From assembly GCA_910584085.1 (NCBI GenBank), contig CAJTZY010000023.1, forward strand, positions 1 through 15,337: a DNA stretch of 15,337 nt, read 5' to 3'. This DNA is from an uncultured Bacilli bacterium. Its GTDB lineage: Bacteria > Bacillota_I > Bacilli_A > RF39 > UBA660. The notes below the pieces were generated by a model that was not told the DNA's origin, made no database searches, and saw nothing but the letters and a program-made list of their open reading frames with translations. Shown piece after piece: positions 7,639-13,909 of this stretch; the first letter of the stretch is position 1; the number at the start of each line of letters is the position of its first letter. Both the position numbers and the translations under genes were made by a program.

Positions 7639-7643
7639 AATTG

Positions 7644-7659
7644 TGCATAATTAATTATG
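7644..7659. repeat. Perfect 16-bp palindrome at the antitoxin RNA start
   Basis: GCATAATTAATTATGC begins 6 bp after the -10 box, at the predicted transcription start. It could be an operator or a 5' hairpin of the RNA. Confidence 0.6.
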
Positions 7660-7740
7660 CTAAAAAAGCGGTGATTCCGACCATAACAGGAACTTAAAAA
7701 AGGAACTAGAGAGCAAACTCTAGTTCATATTTTTAATTTT
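7645..7740 (+). ncRNA. Type III (ToxI/AntiQ-like) antitoxin RNA with one pseudoknot unit
   Basis: A stretch of about 90 nt without an ORF, with its own promoter and terminator, directly upstream of a ToxN/AbiQ-like toxin: the standard type III TA order. One unit at about 7661-7695 opens with an A-run, then GCGGTGATTCCGACC, then ATAACAGGAACTT. GGT (7670-7672) can pair with ACC (7680-7682). Inside that loop TTCC (7675-7678) can pair with GGAA (7689-7692), which makes an H-type pseudoknot with an A-rich tail as in ToxI. A remnant follows, AAAAAAGGAACT (7696-7707), equal to the unit's two ends with the middle missing. Known antitoxins usually carry two or more units, which the toxin cuts apart; a single unit is unusual. 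Its role is inferred from layout and fold. Confidence 0.75.
7703..7740 (+). terminator. Terminator between antitoxin RNA and toxin
   Basis: The stem GAACTAGAG / CTCTAGTTC (9 bp, loop AGCAAA) is followed by ATATTTTTAATTTT. In type III systems such a leaky terminator sets the RNA-to-toxin ratio; its place here matches. Confidence 0.85.
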
Positions 7741-7753
7741 AGGGGATGATAAT

Positions 7754-8262
7754 ATCAAAAATGAATTAAAGTTGGTTAAATTAGATTCAAATTATTGTGA
7801 TTATTTAAGAAAATATGATAATAAAGTGCCATATAATTTCAATGAAAAAGAGATAAGACTATGTTATTTGAAGTGGATAATTTTAAATATTTTGCCCCAC
7901 TTACTAGTCCAAAATCTAAACATTTAAAGATGAAAAATACTATTGATTTTCTAAGATTGGATAATGGAAATTTAGGTGCGATAAATTTTAATAATATGTT
8001 ATCAGTTAAAGAAAATAACATTGAAATATTAGATTTAAATGAAACCTGTAAAACTAAATTAGAATGTAAATATCAAAAATTATTAAAGGAACAAATATAT
8101 TGGTTAAACCGTAATAGCGAGAAACTTTATCGAAGAACTAAAAAATTATATTATGGTTATATCAACAATAAATTAAATATTAAAATAATGAATAGATGTT
8201 GTAATTTTAGATTATTAGAAGAAAAGTGTGAACAATATAGTTTAGTTTTAATAAGGAATTAA
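7754..8262 (+). pseudogene. ToxN/AbiQ family type III toxin endoribonuclease, frameshifted, with a non-ATG start
   Basis: Two reading frames together give one ToxN/AbiQ protein. Frame one (from 7754) reads ELKLVKLDSNYCDYLRKYDN and KVPYNFNEK, the family N-terminus. Frame two (continuing through the ATG at 7861) reads LFEVDNFKYFAPLTSPK, LKMKNTIDFLRLDNGNLGAI and NFNNML, and ends with CNFRLLEEKC, all family motifs. Adding one A to the A-run at 7845-7849 joins them into 169 residues, the usual size. It places T51, S52 and K54 where ToxN has its active-site Thr/Ser/Lys. The expected start, 8 nt after AGGGG, is ATC: TGATAATATCAA here versus TGATAATATGAA at the SPOR gene start. ATG codons at 7746 and 7761 are in another frame and stop quickly. 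This is a decayed toxin or carries sequence errors; the 133-aa C-terminal part has no SD. Confidence 0.88.
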
Positions 8263-8278
8263 AAAAATTCCTTTTTTT
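8253..8278 (+). terminator. Terminator after the toxin
   Basis: The stem AAGGAATT / AATTCCTT with a five-A loop is followed by seven T. The toxin stop codon (8260-8262) lies in the hairpin. It isolates the TA locus from rny. Confidence 0.85.
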
Positions 8279-8279
8279 C

Positions 8280-8308
8280 TTGATTTATTTCTATCAATCA
8301 ATTATAAT
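8280..8308 (+). promoter_or_regulatory. rny promoter
   Basis: TTGATT at 8280-8285, 17-bp spacer, TATAAT at 8303-8308, directly after the toxin terminator. GGAGG at 8339-8343 precedes the start by 6 nt. Confidence 0.8.
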
Positions 8309-8349
8309 AAATATAGAGTGGATAACACTTTAAGAAATGGAGGAATAAT

Positions 8350-9903
8350 ATGCCAGATATTATGGGCTCCATTTTGCTAGTCCTTGTTGGACTTATTGTT
8401 GGAATAGTCGTAATGTTTATATTTAATCTTATTAGAAAAAATTCTGCATCAGATAAAGCTGATAAGATTTTAGAGCAAGCTCGAATAGAAGCAGATAAAA
8501 TAAAGAAAGATTATATTTCTGAAGCAAAAGAAGAAATAAGTGCATTAAAGTTACAAAATGATGAAGATATCAAAGAAAAAAAATCAGAAATAAAAGAATC
8601 TGAAAATAGACTTATCACACGTGAGGAAAATATTGATAGAAGAGACCAAAATCTTCAAAAGAGAGAAAGTTTATTAGAAGAAAAAGAACAAAGCTTACTA
8701 GATAAACAAAAAGATATTCAAGAACAAGAAGCAAATGTGGAGAAAATAAAAGAAGAGCAAGTAAAACTTTTAGAAGAAATAAGTGGTTATAGTAAGGATA
8801 AAGCAAGGGAACTTGTTATGAAAAAAGTTGAAGATTCTATGACACTTGAAATAGCTGCATATATTAAGGAAAAAGAAGCTGAGGCTAAACTTGAAGTAGA
8901 TAAAAAATCTAAGGGTATGCTTGTTGAGAGCATGCAAAGGTATGCTGGTGATGTAGTAGAAGAGCAAACGGTTACGGTAGTTGATTTACCTAACGATGAA
9001 ATGAAAGGTCGTATAATAGGTAGAGAGGGAAGAAATATAAGAACAATAGAGGCAGTTACAGGGGTTGATTTAATAATTGATGATACGCCTGAGGCGATAG
9101 TTCTTTCATCATTCGATCCTCTTAGAAGAGAAATAGCTCGAATTACAATTGAAACATTAATTAAAGACGGAAGAATTCATCCTTCAAGAATAGAAGAAAT
9201 ATACGATAAAACTTGTAAAGAGATGAAAGAAAAAATAATGGAATATGGACAAAATGCATTGTTTGAATTGGGTCTTACTAAAGTAGAACCTGAAATTATA
9301 GAATTGCTTGGCAAAATGAATTTTAGAACAAGTTATGGACAAAATGCATTAAAACATTCTATAGAAGTAGCTGAACTTTCTGGTATAATGGCAGGTGAAC
9401 TTGGAGAGAATGTAGGACTTGCAAAAAGAGCAGGGCTTCTTCATGACATAGGTAAAGCTATAGACCATGAAATGGAAGGAAGCCATGTTGAAATAGGTGC
9501 TGGAATAGCTAAAAAATATAAAGAAAATGATGTAGTAATAAATACTATTGAGTCTCATCACGGAGATACAGAACCTACAAGTATTATTGCTGAAATTGTT
9601 GCAATTGCAGATACTTTATCAGCAACTCGTCCAGGTGCTAGAAATGATTCTCTAGAGAATTATGTTCAAAGATTACAAACATTAGAAAATATTGCAAATG
9701 ATCAAAAAGGTGTTGAAACAGCATTTGCTGTACAAGCTGGAAGAGAAATTAGAGTAATAGTTAAGCCTGAAGAAATAAGTGATTTAGAAAGTCATAAAGT
9801 AGCTCGTGATATTAAGAATCGTATAGAAGAAGAATTACAATATCCTGGAACAATCAAGGTAACTGTTGTAAGAGAAACTAGGGCAATAGAAGAAGCAAAA
9901 TAG
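8350..9903 (+). CDS. rny: Ribonuclease Y
   Basis: A membrane-anchored endoribonuclease that starts mRNA decay and processing in Bacillota. The 517 residues contain the whole family layout. An N-terminal membrane helix (about residues 5-27) is followed by a long Glu/Lys-rich coiled coil (about 30-165). The KH domain has GRIIGREGRN at 220-229, and the HD domain has LLHDIGKA with the metal-binding H365-D366 and a later ESHHGD. The C-terminus is conserved to the end (PGTIKVTVVRETRAIEEAK). No damage is seen. It is transcribed from its own promoter and ends in a hairpin that includes its stop codon. Confidence 0.97.
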   Translation: MPDIMGSILLVLVGLIVGIVVMFIFNLIRKNSASDKADKILEQARIEADKIKKDYISEAKEEISALKLQNDEDIKEKKSEIKESENRLITREENIDRRDQNLQKRESLLEEKEQSLLDKQKDIQEQEANVEKIKEEQVKLLEEISGYSKDKARELVMKKVEDSMTLEIAAYIKEKEAEAKLEVDKKSKGMLVESMQRYAGDVVEEQTVTVVDLPNDEMKGRIIGREGRNIRTIEAVTGVDLIIDDTPEAIVLSSFDPLRREIARITIETLIKDGRIHPSRIEEIYDKTCKEMKEKIMEYGQNALFELGLTKVEPEIIELLGKMNFRTSYGQNALKHSIEVAELSGIMAGELGENVGLAKRAGLLHDIGKAIDHEMEGSHVEIGAGIAKKYKENDVVINTIESHHGDTEPTSIIAEIVAIADTLSATRPGARNDSLENYVQRLQTLENIANDQKGVETAFAVQAGREIRVIVKPEEISDLESHKVARDIKNRIEEELQYPGTIKVTVVRETRAIEEAK

Positions 9904-9911
9904 CTTCTTCT
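9888..9911 (+). terminator. Hairpin over the rny stop codon
   Basis: GAAGAAGC pairs with GCTTCTTC, plus one A-T pair, around a loop that contains the TAG stop. The following TTAAATTTACT is only weakly T-rich, so termination may be partial. Confidence 0.55.
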
Positions 9912-9930
9912 TAAATTTACTAAAAAACAC

Positions 9931-9959
9931 TTGTAAATATAGAAAAAATATGTTAAAAT
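9931..9959 (+). promoter_or_regulatory. rplS promoter
   Basis: TTGTAA at 9931-9936, 17-bp spacer, TAAAAT at 9954-9959 preceded by TGT (extended -10). It predicts a start just before the structured leader at 9967. Confidence 0.65.
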
Positions 9960-9966
9960 TAATAAC

Positions 9967-10012
9967 GTGATCCGCTGAAAATATTGAAAGAATAAATTTT
10001 ATTCATGATCAT
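9967..10012 (+). promoter_or_regulatory. Candidate L19 leader (ribosomal protein autoregulatory RNA)
   Basis: The rplS 5' UTR can form an outer stem GTGATC (9967-9972) with GATCAT (10007-10012), and an inner stem GAATAA (9990-9995) with TTATTC (9999-10004). An L19 leader is known upstream of rplS in Bacillota. Position and nested stems fit, but I have not matched its consensus. Confidence 0.5.
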
Positions 10013-10037
10013 AAATTAGATAAAGGAGAGTGACATT

Positions 10038-10391
10038 GTGAATTTAGTTGATAAAATTACTAAAAAACAAATCAGAACTGATATACCAGAATTTAGATCT
10101 GGAGATACAGTAAGAGTAGACATTAAAATTGATGAAACTGATTCAACTGGAAAGAAGAAAACTAGAATTCAATCTTTTGAAGGAATAGTTATGGCTATTA
10201 AAGGTTCAGGTATAAGTAAAACTTTTACAGTTAGAAAAGTTTCAGGAAATATTGGAACAGAAAAGACTTTACCAGTTAATTCACCAAGAATTGACAAAAT
10301 AGAAGTTGTTAGAAAAGGTAAAGTTAGAAAAGCTAAACCAACTTGGATTAGAAAGTCTTCTAAAACACCAAAGATTAAAGAAAGAGTATAA
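10038..10391 (+). CDS. rplS: 50S ribosomal protein L19
   Basis: L19 lies at the 30S-50S interface of the ribosome. The 117 residues match the family over the full length: IPEFRSGDTVRV, RIQSFEGIVMAIKGSGISKT, FTVRKVSGNIGTEKTLPVNS and a Lys/Arg-rich tail. The start is GTG, fixed by AAAGGAG eight to nine bases upstream and by the conserved N-terminus. It is followed by lepB, an order often seen near rplS in Bacillota, with a terminator between them. Confidence 0.97.
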   Translation: MNLVDKITKKQIRTDIPEFRSGDTVRVDIKIDETDSTGKKKTRIQSFEGIVMAIKGSGISKTFTVRKVSGNIGTEKTLPVNSPRIDKIEVVRKGKVRKAKPTWIRKSSKTPKIKERV

Positions 10392-10410
10392 GGCTTTATG
10401 CCTTATTTTT
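10388..10410 (+). terminator. Terminator after rplS
   Basis: The stem ATAAGGC / GCCTTAT with loop TTTAT is followed by a T-run. The rplS stop codon lies in the 5' arm. It ends only about 5 nt before the lepB start. Confidence 0.8.
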
Positions 10411-10415
10411 GTTAG

Positions 10416-10925
10416 ATGAATATGAAAAAGATAATAAAAGAATTATATCCATATGTTATAATAATAGTAGTAGTAGTACTTTTTAGAACTTTTATAGCAA
10501 CACCAGTTCGTGTAGATGGTGATTCTATGAATTCTACATTAAATAATGGGGATATTTTAATATTAAATAAATTAAATAATAACTATAAGAGATTTGATAT
10601 AGTGGTTATAAAGATGAATAATACAAGACTAGTAAAAAGGATTATCGGATTACCTGGTGAGAATATTGAGTATAAAGACAATGAACTTTATATAAACGGA
10701 GAGATAATAGAGGATGTAGATACATCACGTACTGCTGATTTTTCATTAAATGAATTATATGGTAAGACAAAGATTCCTAAAGATAGTTATTTTGTAATAG
10801 GAGACAACAGAGGAAATTCTTTAGACAGTAGAGATTATAGAGTTGGTATTATAAAAAAATCCGATATATTAGGAACTACTAAGATAAGATTATTTCCATT
10901 AAACAAAATTGGTAAATTTAATTAG
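10416..10925 (+). CDS. lepB: Signal peptidase I
   Basis: A membrane-bound serine protease that removes signal peptides from exported proteins. One N-terminal membrane helix (about residues 9-26) is followed by the family boxes: VDGDSMNSTL with the nucleophile S37, and TRLVKRIIGLPGE with the general base K74. Then come YFVIGDNRGNSLDSRDYR and a final GTTKIRLFPL. The 169 residues are complete for the short Gram-positive (SipS) type. No Shine-Dalgarno is visible before either ATG (10416 or 10422), and the rplS terminator ends just upstream, so initiation is unusual. The second ATG gives the more typical MKKIIKEL start. Confidence 0.95.
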   Translation: MNMKKIIKELYPYVIIIVVVVLFRTFIATPVRVDGDSMNSTLNNGDILILNKLNNNYKRFDIVVIKMNNTRLVKRIIGLPGENIEYKDNELYINGEIIEDVDTSRTADFSLNELYGKTKIPKDSYFVIGDNRGNSLDSRDYRVGIIKKSDILGTTKIRLFPLNKIGKFN

Positions 10926-10945
10926 TACTAGCAATAGTACTTTTT
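10924..10945 (+). terminator. Terminator after lepB
   Basis: AGTACTA / TAGTACT (7 bp, loop GCAA) followed by a T-run. It overlaps the lepB stop codon TAG (10923-10925). Confidence 0.8.
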
Positions 10946-10951
10946 AAATGT

Positions 10952-10969
10952 TATAATTAATTAGGTGAG
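10952..10969 (+). promoter_or_regulatory. -10 box and ribosome binding site of the coiled-coil gene
   Basis: TGTTATAAT (10949-10957) is an extended -10, the same 9-mer as before ftsK. AGGTGAG at 10963-10969 is the ribosome binding site. The -35 region would fall inside the lepB terminator and is not recognisable. Confidence 0.55.
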
Positions 10970-10974
10970 AAAAT

Positions 10975-12531
10975 ATGAACGGAAATAGAGAAAAAGGTTC
11001 TATAAAAGATAGACTCATAAGCATGTTATATAGAATGCGTTATAAAAAGAAAAAATTAAAAGAGGAAAATTATACTATTGAAGGTAAAGAAAAACAAGTA
11101 AATTATTTGAATAATCTAAATGACTTTAGGGAAGAAGAAAATATTAATATATTAGATAAAAAAGATAAAACTGCTTTAAATAATGTAAATTATACTGCTA
11201 ATTTTAGTGTTTCACCTAAAAAATCCTTTTTTGATAGTATACCTGTACAAGAAAAACAAGAGTACCATGAGCATGCTTATATTGATAAGGGAAATGAGGC
11301 TATTTCCAATAATAATCATATAGATAAAAAGGAAAACTCAAATAAACAGATATTTCAAAGAGATAGTGTAGCAATAAAAGGCATACCTAGTGCACCTAAA
11401 ATGCCTGAAATGGTTGATATTAAACTTGCTAGCATAGAATCAAATACAAATGAGCTTTCTTGCCAAGTTGATTTAAAAAAGGAAGTAAAAAAGGCTAAAG
11501 AAGAGATTGTAATATTAAAAGAAGTAGATAACTTTATAAAAGAATCAAAGGAAAATTTAGAGGAAATTAGTGTATCTGTAAATGAAATAAAAAAAGATTT
11601 AGAGAATCAAGATAAAACTTCAGAAGAGATAGAAAGAAAATATGAGGAATTAAAAATTAAAATATCTAAACTAAAGAATCAATATGATACTATAAAGGAT
11701 AAATATGACTTAAGTGAATTTTCAATTATTGGTACTATAAAAATAATGGATAGTATAGATAACTATAAGACACTTGCTAGTCTTAATGAAATAGAAATGA
11801 TGGTTAAAGTATGTAAAAGTGAGATAGATAAGATTGATAATATAACTGTTATAAGTGAAGAGGGAAAAGTAGTAGAAGAAAATATAGAAAATCGAAAGGA
11901 AAAAGAAACAGGAATAAAGGTAAAATTTAATAAAAATCAAGAAAAAATTGATGGGATAAAATCAATAGAAGAAACAGTAGCCTATGAACTAAGGGAACAG
12001 GAAAGAATAATAGATGAAATGTATAAGCAGGCATCACATTATGAAAAAGAAATAACTAAAAAAATAGAGTATATTGGTCATAGAAATATTTTATCATCAC
12101 TACTTAGAATAGCTGGCGGGGTTTTAACTGTCCCTTTTACGGGTTTAAATATATTTGGAATCGCACTTGGAACAACTATGATAAATAAGGGATTAAAAGA
12201 GATGAATAAAAAATTAGAAACAAGGGAAAAAATAGTTGTTAACTATAAATATGAAGATATATCTAGCCAAATTTCAAATATGAAAGATAAAGTTGAGTAT
12301 ACAAATTTAATCTTAATGGATTCATTAAATGAAATTCAAAAATTAAAAGAAAATTTTAATCAAGTATTTAAAGATTATGAGTATATTTTGCCAGAATTTT
12401 CAGATACATTAAAATGCATTAATTTATTAGAAAAAAGATTGCAAGAAGGACAAAATAGATTACTTAAAATGGATAAAAAATTGGATGAAGAAAAAGAAAT
12501 TAATCAGCAAAAATTAGAAAAGGTTCGTTAA
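10975..12531 (+). CDS. Unrecognised 518-aa coiled-coil protein with a Gly-rich hydrophobic segment
   Basis: I do not recognise this family. The N-terminus is basic (RMRYKKKKLKEE) and residues to about 160 look disordered. Residues about 160-245 are Glu/Lys-rich with heptad spacing, a likely coiled coil, as are about 335-370 and 410-518. Between the last two lies a hydrophobic, Gly-rich stretch at about 372-408 (RIAGGVLTVPFTGLNIFGIA) that could be a membrane hairpin or membrane-binding glycine zipper. No signal peptide or enzymatic motif is seen. It has its own promoter after lepB, and the next gene starts 16 nt downstream. A structural role at the membrane is possible but unproven. Confidence 0.85.
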   Translation: MNGNREKGSIKDRLISMLYRMRYKKKKLKEENYTIEGKEKQVNYLNNLNDFREEENINILDKKDKTALNNVNYTANFSVSPKKSFFDSIPVQEKQEYHEHAYIDKGNEAISNNNHIDKKENSNKQIFQRDSVAIKGIPSAPKMPEMVDIKLASIESNTNELSCQVDLKKEVKKAKEEIVILKEVDNFIKESKENLEEISVSVNEIKKDLENQDKTSEEIERKYEELKIKISKLKNQYDTIKDKYDLSEFSIIGTIKIMDSIDNYKTLASLNEIEMMVKVCKSEIDKIDNITVISEEGKVVEENIENRKEKETGIKVKFNKNQEKIDGIKSIEETVAYELREQERIIDEMYKQASHYEKEITKKIEYIGHRNILSSLLRIAGGVLTVPFTGLNIFGIALGTTMINKGLKEMNKKLETREKIVVNYKYEDISSQISNMKDKVEYTNLILMDSLNEIQKLKENFNQVFKDYEYILPEFSDTLKCINLLEKRLQEGQNRLLKMDKKLDEEKEINQQKLEKVR

Positions 12532-12547
12532 AAACAGGTCGATAATT

Positions 12548-12889
12548 ATGGAATATAAAATGAAATTACAAAATGGCCCATTTAATAGTATTAAAAATGG
12601 CACTAAAACTATAGAATTAAGATTAAATGATGAAAAAAGACAGGCTTTAAAAATAGGTGATTTAATTGAGTTTACGAATATAGTTACTCATGAAGTATTG
12701 CTAGTTAAAATAGAAAATATATATAAGTATGACAGTTTTGAAGAATTATATAAACATTTTGATAAAGTGGAACTTGGATATATGAAACATGAAACTGCAA
12801 ATTATGAAGATATGTTAAAGTATTATTCTAAGGAAGAGCAGAATAAATATGGTGTGCTTGGAATAAAGATAAGAAAAATATGGAGGTAG
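12548..12889 (+). CDS. ASCH domain protein
   Basis: A 113-residue single-domain protein of the ASCH (PUA-like beta-barrel) superfamily. The signature G18-T-K20-T-I-E23-L-R25 lies after a helix that starts FNSIKNG. LKIGDLIEF follows, then the strand LLVKIENIYKYDSFEELY and the final GVLGIKIRKIW. ASCH domains bind RNA or modified nucleosides; the YqfB branch hydrolyses N4-acetylcytidine using Lys, Thr and Glu residues of this region. Whether this protein is an enzyme cannot be told. The ribosome binding site is weak (AGGT), suggesting cotranscription with the gene before. It opens an accessory cluster. Confidence 0.82.
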   Translation: MEYKMKLQNGPFNSIKNGTKTIELRLNDEKRQALKIGDLIEFTNIVTHEVLLVKIENIYKYDSFEELYKHFDKVELGYMKHETANYEDMLKYYSKEEQNKYGVLGIKIRKIWR

Positions 12890-12895
12890 TTTAGA

Positions 12896-13354
12896 ATGAA
12901 TAATTTAGATAAATTTTTAATTGAGGCAAAAAAGCAAACATATGCGAGTGAAATGGTAGAGAAAGTGAATAGTTCAAGATTAGATTCAAAAGATTATGAG
13001 TATAAAAAGGATAATATGATATATCATGATACTTACTTTGGCGGTACTAATTTTATTGGTGAAGAAATTGTGTATATTGATAATAAAGCTTATTGGGGCA
13101 TGAATTATTATGGGGTTACACTTGACGATACTCTTGGCGAGGAGGCTATTGATAGGGCACTTCGCCCAGCTCTTATGATGGTTGGAGAGGATAGTGTAAT
13201 TCCAGTAAGAGGACCTAAAGAGTTTAATAATGGTGAATATAAATATACATTTGTTGTTGAAGGTGATTTAAATCATTTTAATGGTATAGAAACAATTTAT
13301 AAAGGTAGTAAAAAAATATATGAATTAAGATGTAATGGCGGATTAATTAAATAA
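12896..13354 (+). CDS. DUF5680 domain protein
   Basis: A 152-residue protein resembling DUF5680. FLIEAKKQTYAS leads to SSRLDSKDYEY, DTYFGGTNFIGEEIVY, AYWGMNYYGV, RGPKEFNNGEYKYTF, VEGDLNHFNGIETIY and the final YELRCNGG. The family is common in Bacillota, sometimes fused to HTH DNA-binding domains; its function is not known. The stand-alone domain here is complete. GGAGG at 12882-12886 overlaps the end of the ASCH gene, whose stop is 6 nt upstream of this start, so the two are probably coupled. Confidence 0.8.
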   Translation: MNNLDKFLIEAKKQTYASEMVEKVNSSRLDSKDYEYKKDNMIYHDTYFGGTNFIGEEIVYIDNKAYWGMNYYGVTLDDTLGEEAIDRALRPALMMVGEDSVIPVRGPKEFNNGEYKYTFVVEGDLNHFNGIETIYKGSKKIYELRCNGGLIK

Positions 13355-13375
13355 AGGTATATAGAAAGGAGATTT

Positions 13376-13744
13376 ATGAATTATAGTTATTTAATGGGTG
13401 TTAAGGATATAACAGAACTTTTAGATCATAATTTTATTGTAGAGGAAATAGACGGTGATTACGGAATTAGATTTACCAAGGATAAAGAAAATGTGTATGA
13501 GGAATTTGTAATCAAAAATTTAGAGAATGGTTATTGGAATGAATATTTAGGTGACAAATTTGTTTTTATATTTAAATTTTCCGATGGCAAAATAAAAAGG
13601 TATGTATATAGCAAGGATAATGAAGAAGAAATACTTAAATTATGCTCAGAATTTGCAGAATGTGAATTTCCATCATTTATTCAAATGTTAAAAGATAATA
13701 GTTTTTATGCAGAAAATTTTTTTAATGTAAATAATAACGATTAA
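13376..13744 (+). CDS. Hypothetical 122-aa protein
   Basis: Not recognised. It is small, soluble and acidic with no membrane segment: LMGVKDITELLDHNFIVEE, then alternating aromatic strands (YWNEYLGDKFVFIFKF) and a helical end rich in Glu, Cys and Phe. AAAGGAG lies just before the ATG. The gap to the DUF5680 gene is 21 nt, and a terminator follows, so it is the last gene of the ASCH-DUF5680 unit. Confidence 0.75.
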   Translation: MNYSYLMGVKDITELLDHNFIVEEIDGDYGIRFTKDKENVYEEFVIKNLENGYWNEYLGDKFVFIFKFSDGKIKRYVYSKDNEEEILKLCSEFAECEFPSFIQMLKDNSFYAENFFNVNNND

Positions 13745-13763
13745 TCTGATTTATTATAGATAT

Positions 13764-13786
13764 AAATAGTACAAACTATTTTTTTT
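13764..13786 (+). terminator. Terminator closing the ASCH-DUF5680 unit
   Basis: The stem AAATAGT / ACTATTT with loop ACAA runs into a T-run to 13786. Confidence 0.8.
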
Positions 13787-13820
13787 ATGCAATTTTAATT
13801 GATAATTTTAATAAAGTTTG

Positions 13821-13849
13821 TTGAGTATGAATATGTCGTATGGTATAAT
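13821..13849 (+). promoter_or_regulatory. Promoter of the DUF488-like gene
   Basis: TTGAGT at 13821-13826, 17-bp spacer, TATAAT at 13844-13849 with an upstream TGG (extended -10). The predicted 5' UTR is about 55 nt and ends with the ribosome binding site AGGTGAGG just before the ATG. Confidence 0.8.
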
Positions 13850-13909
13850 ATAACTATATTAATTTTTTATTTAAAAGGCTTTTATTAAAAATTATGAAGT
13901 AGGTGAGGT

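Noticed and set aside
7660..7740. Riboswitch or T-box controlling the downstream gene
   Set aside because: It does not match any aptamer or T-box consensus I know. The pseudoknot unit, promoter position and ToxN-like neighbour fit a type III antitoxin better.
7746..7768. ATG codons at 7746 and 7761 as toxin starts
   Set aside because: Both are out of frame with the conserved N-terminus and meet the same TAA at 7767 within a few codons.
7844..7853. Programmed -1 frameshift in the toxin gene
   Set aside because: The A-run could slip, but there is no X-XXY-YYZ heptamer in the right frame and no downstream stimulatory stem. Family toxins are single-frame genes.
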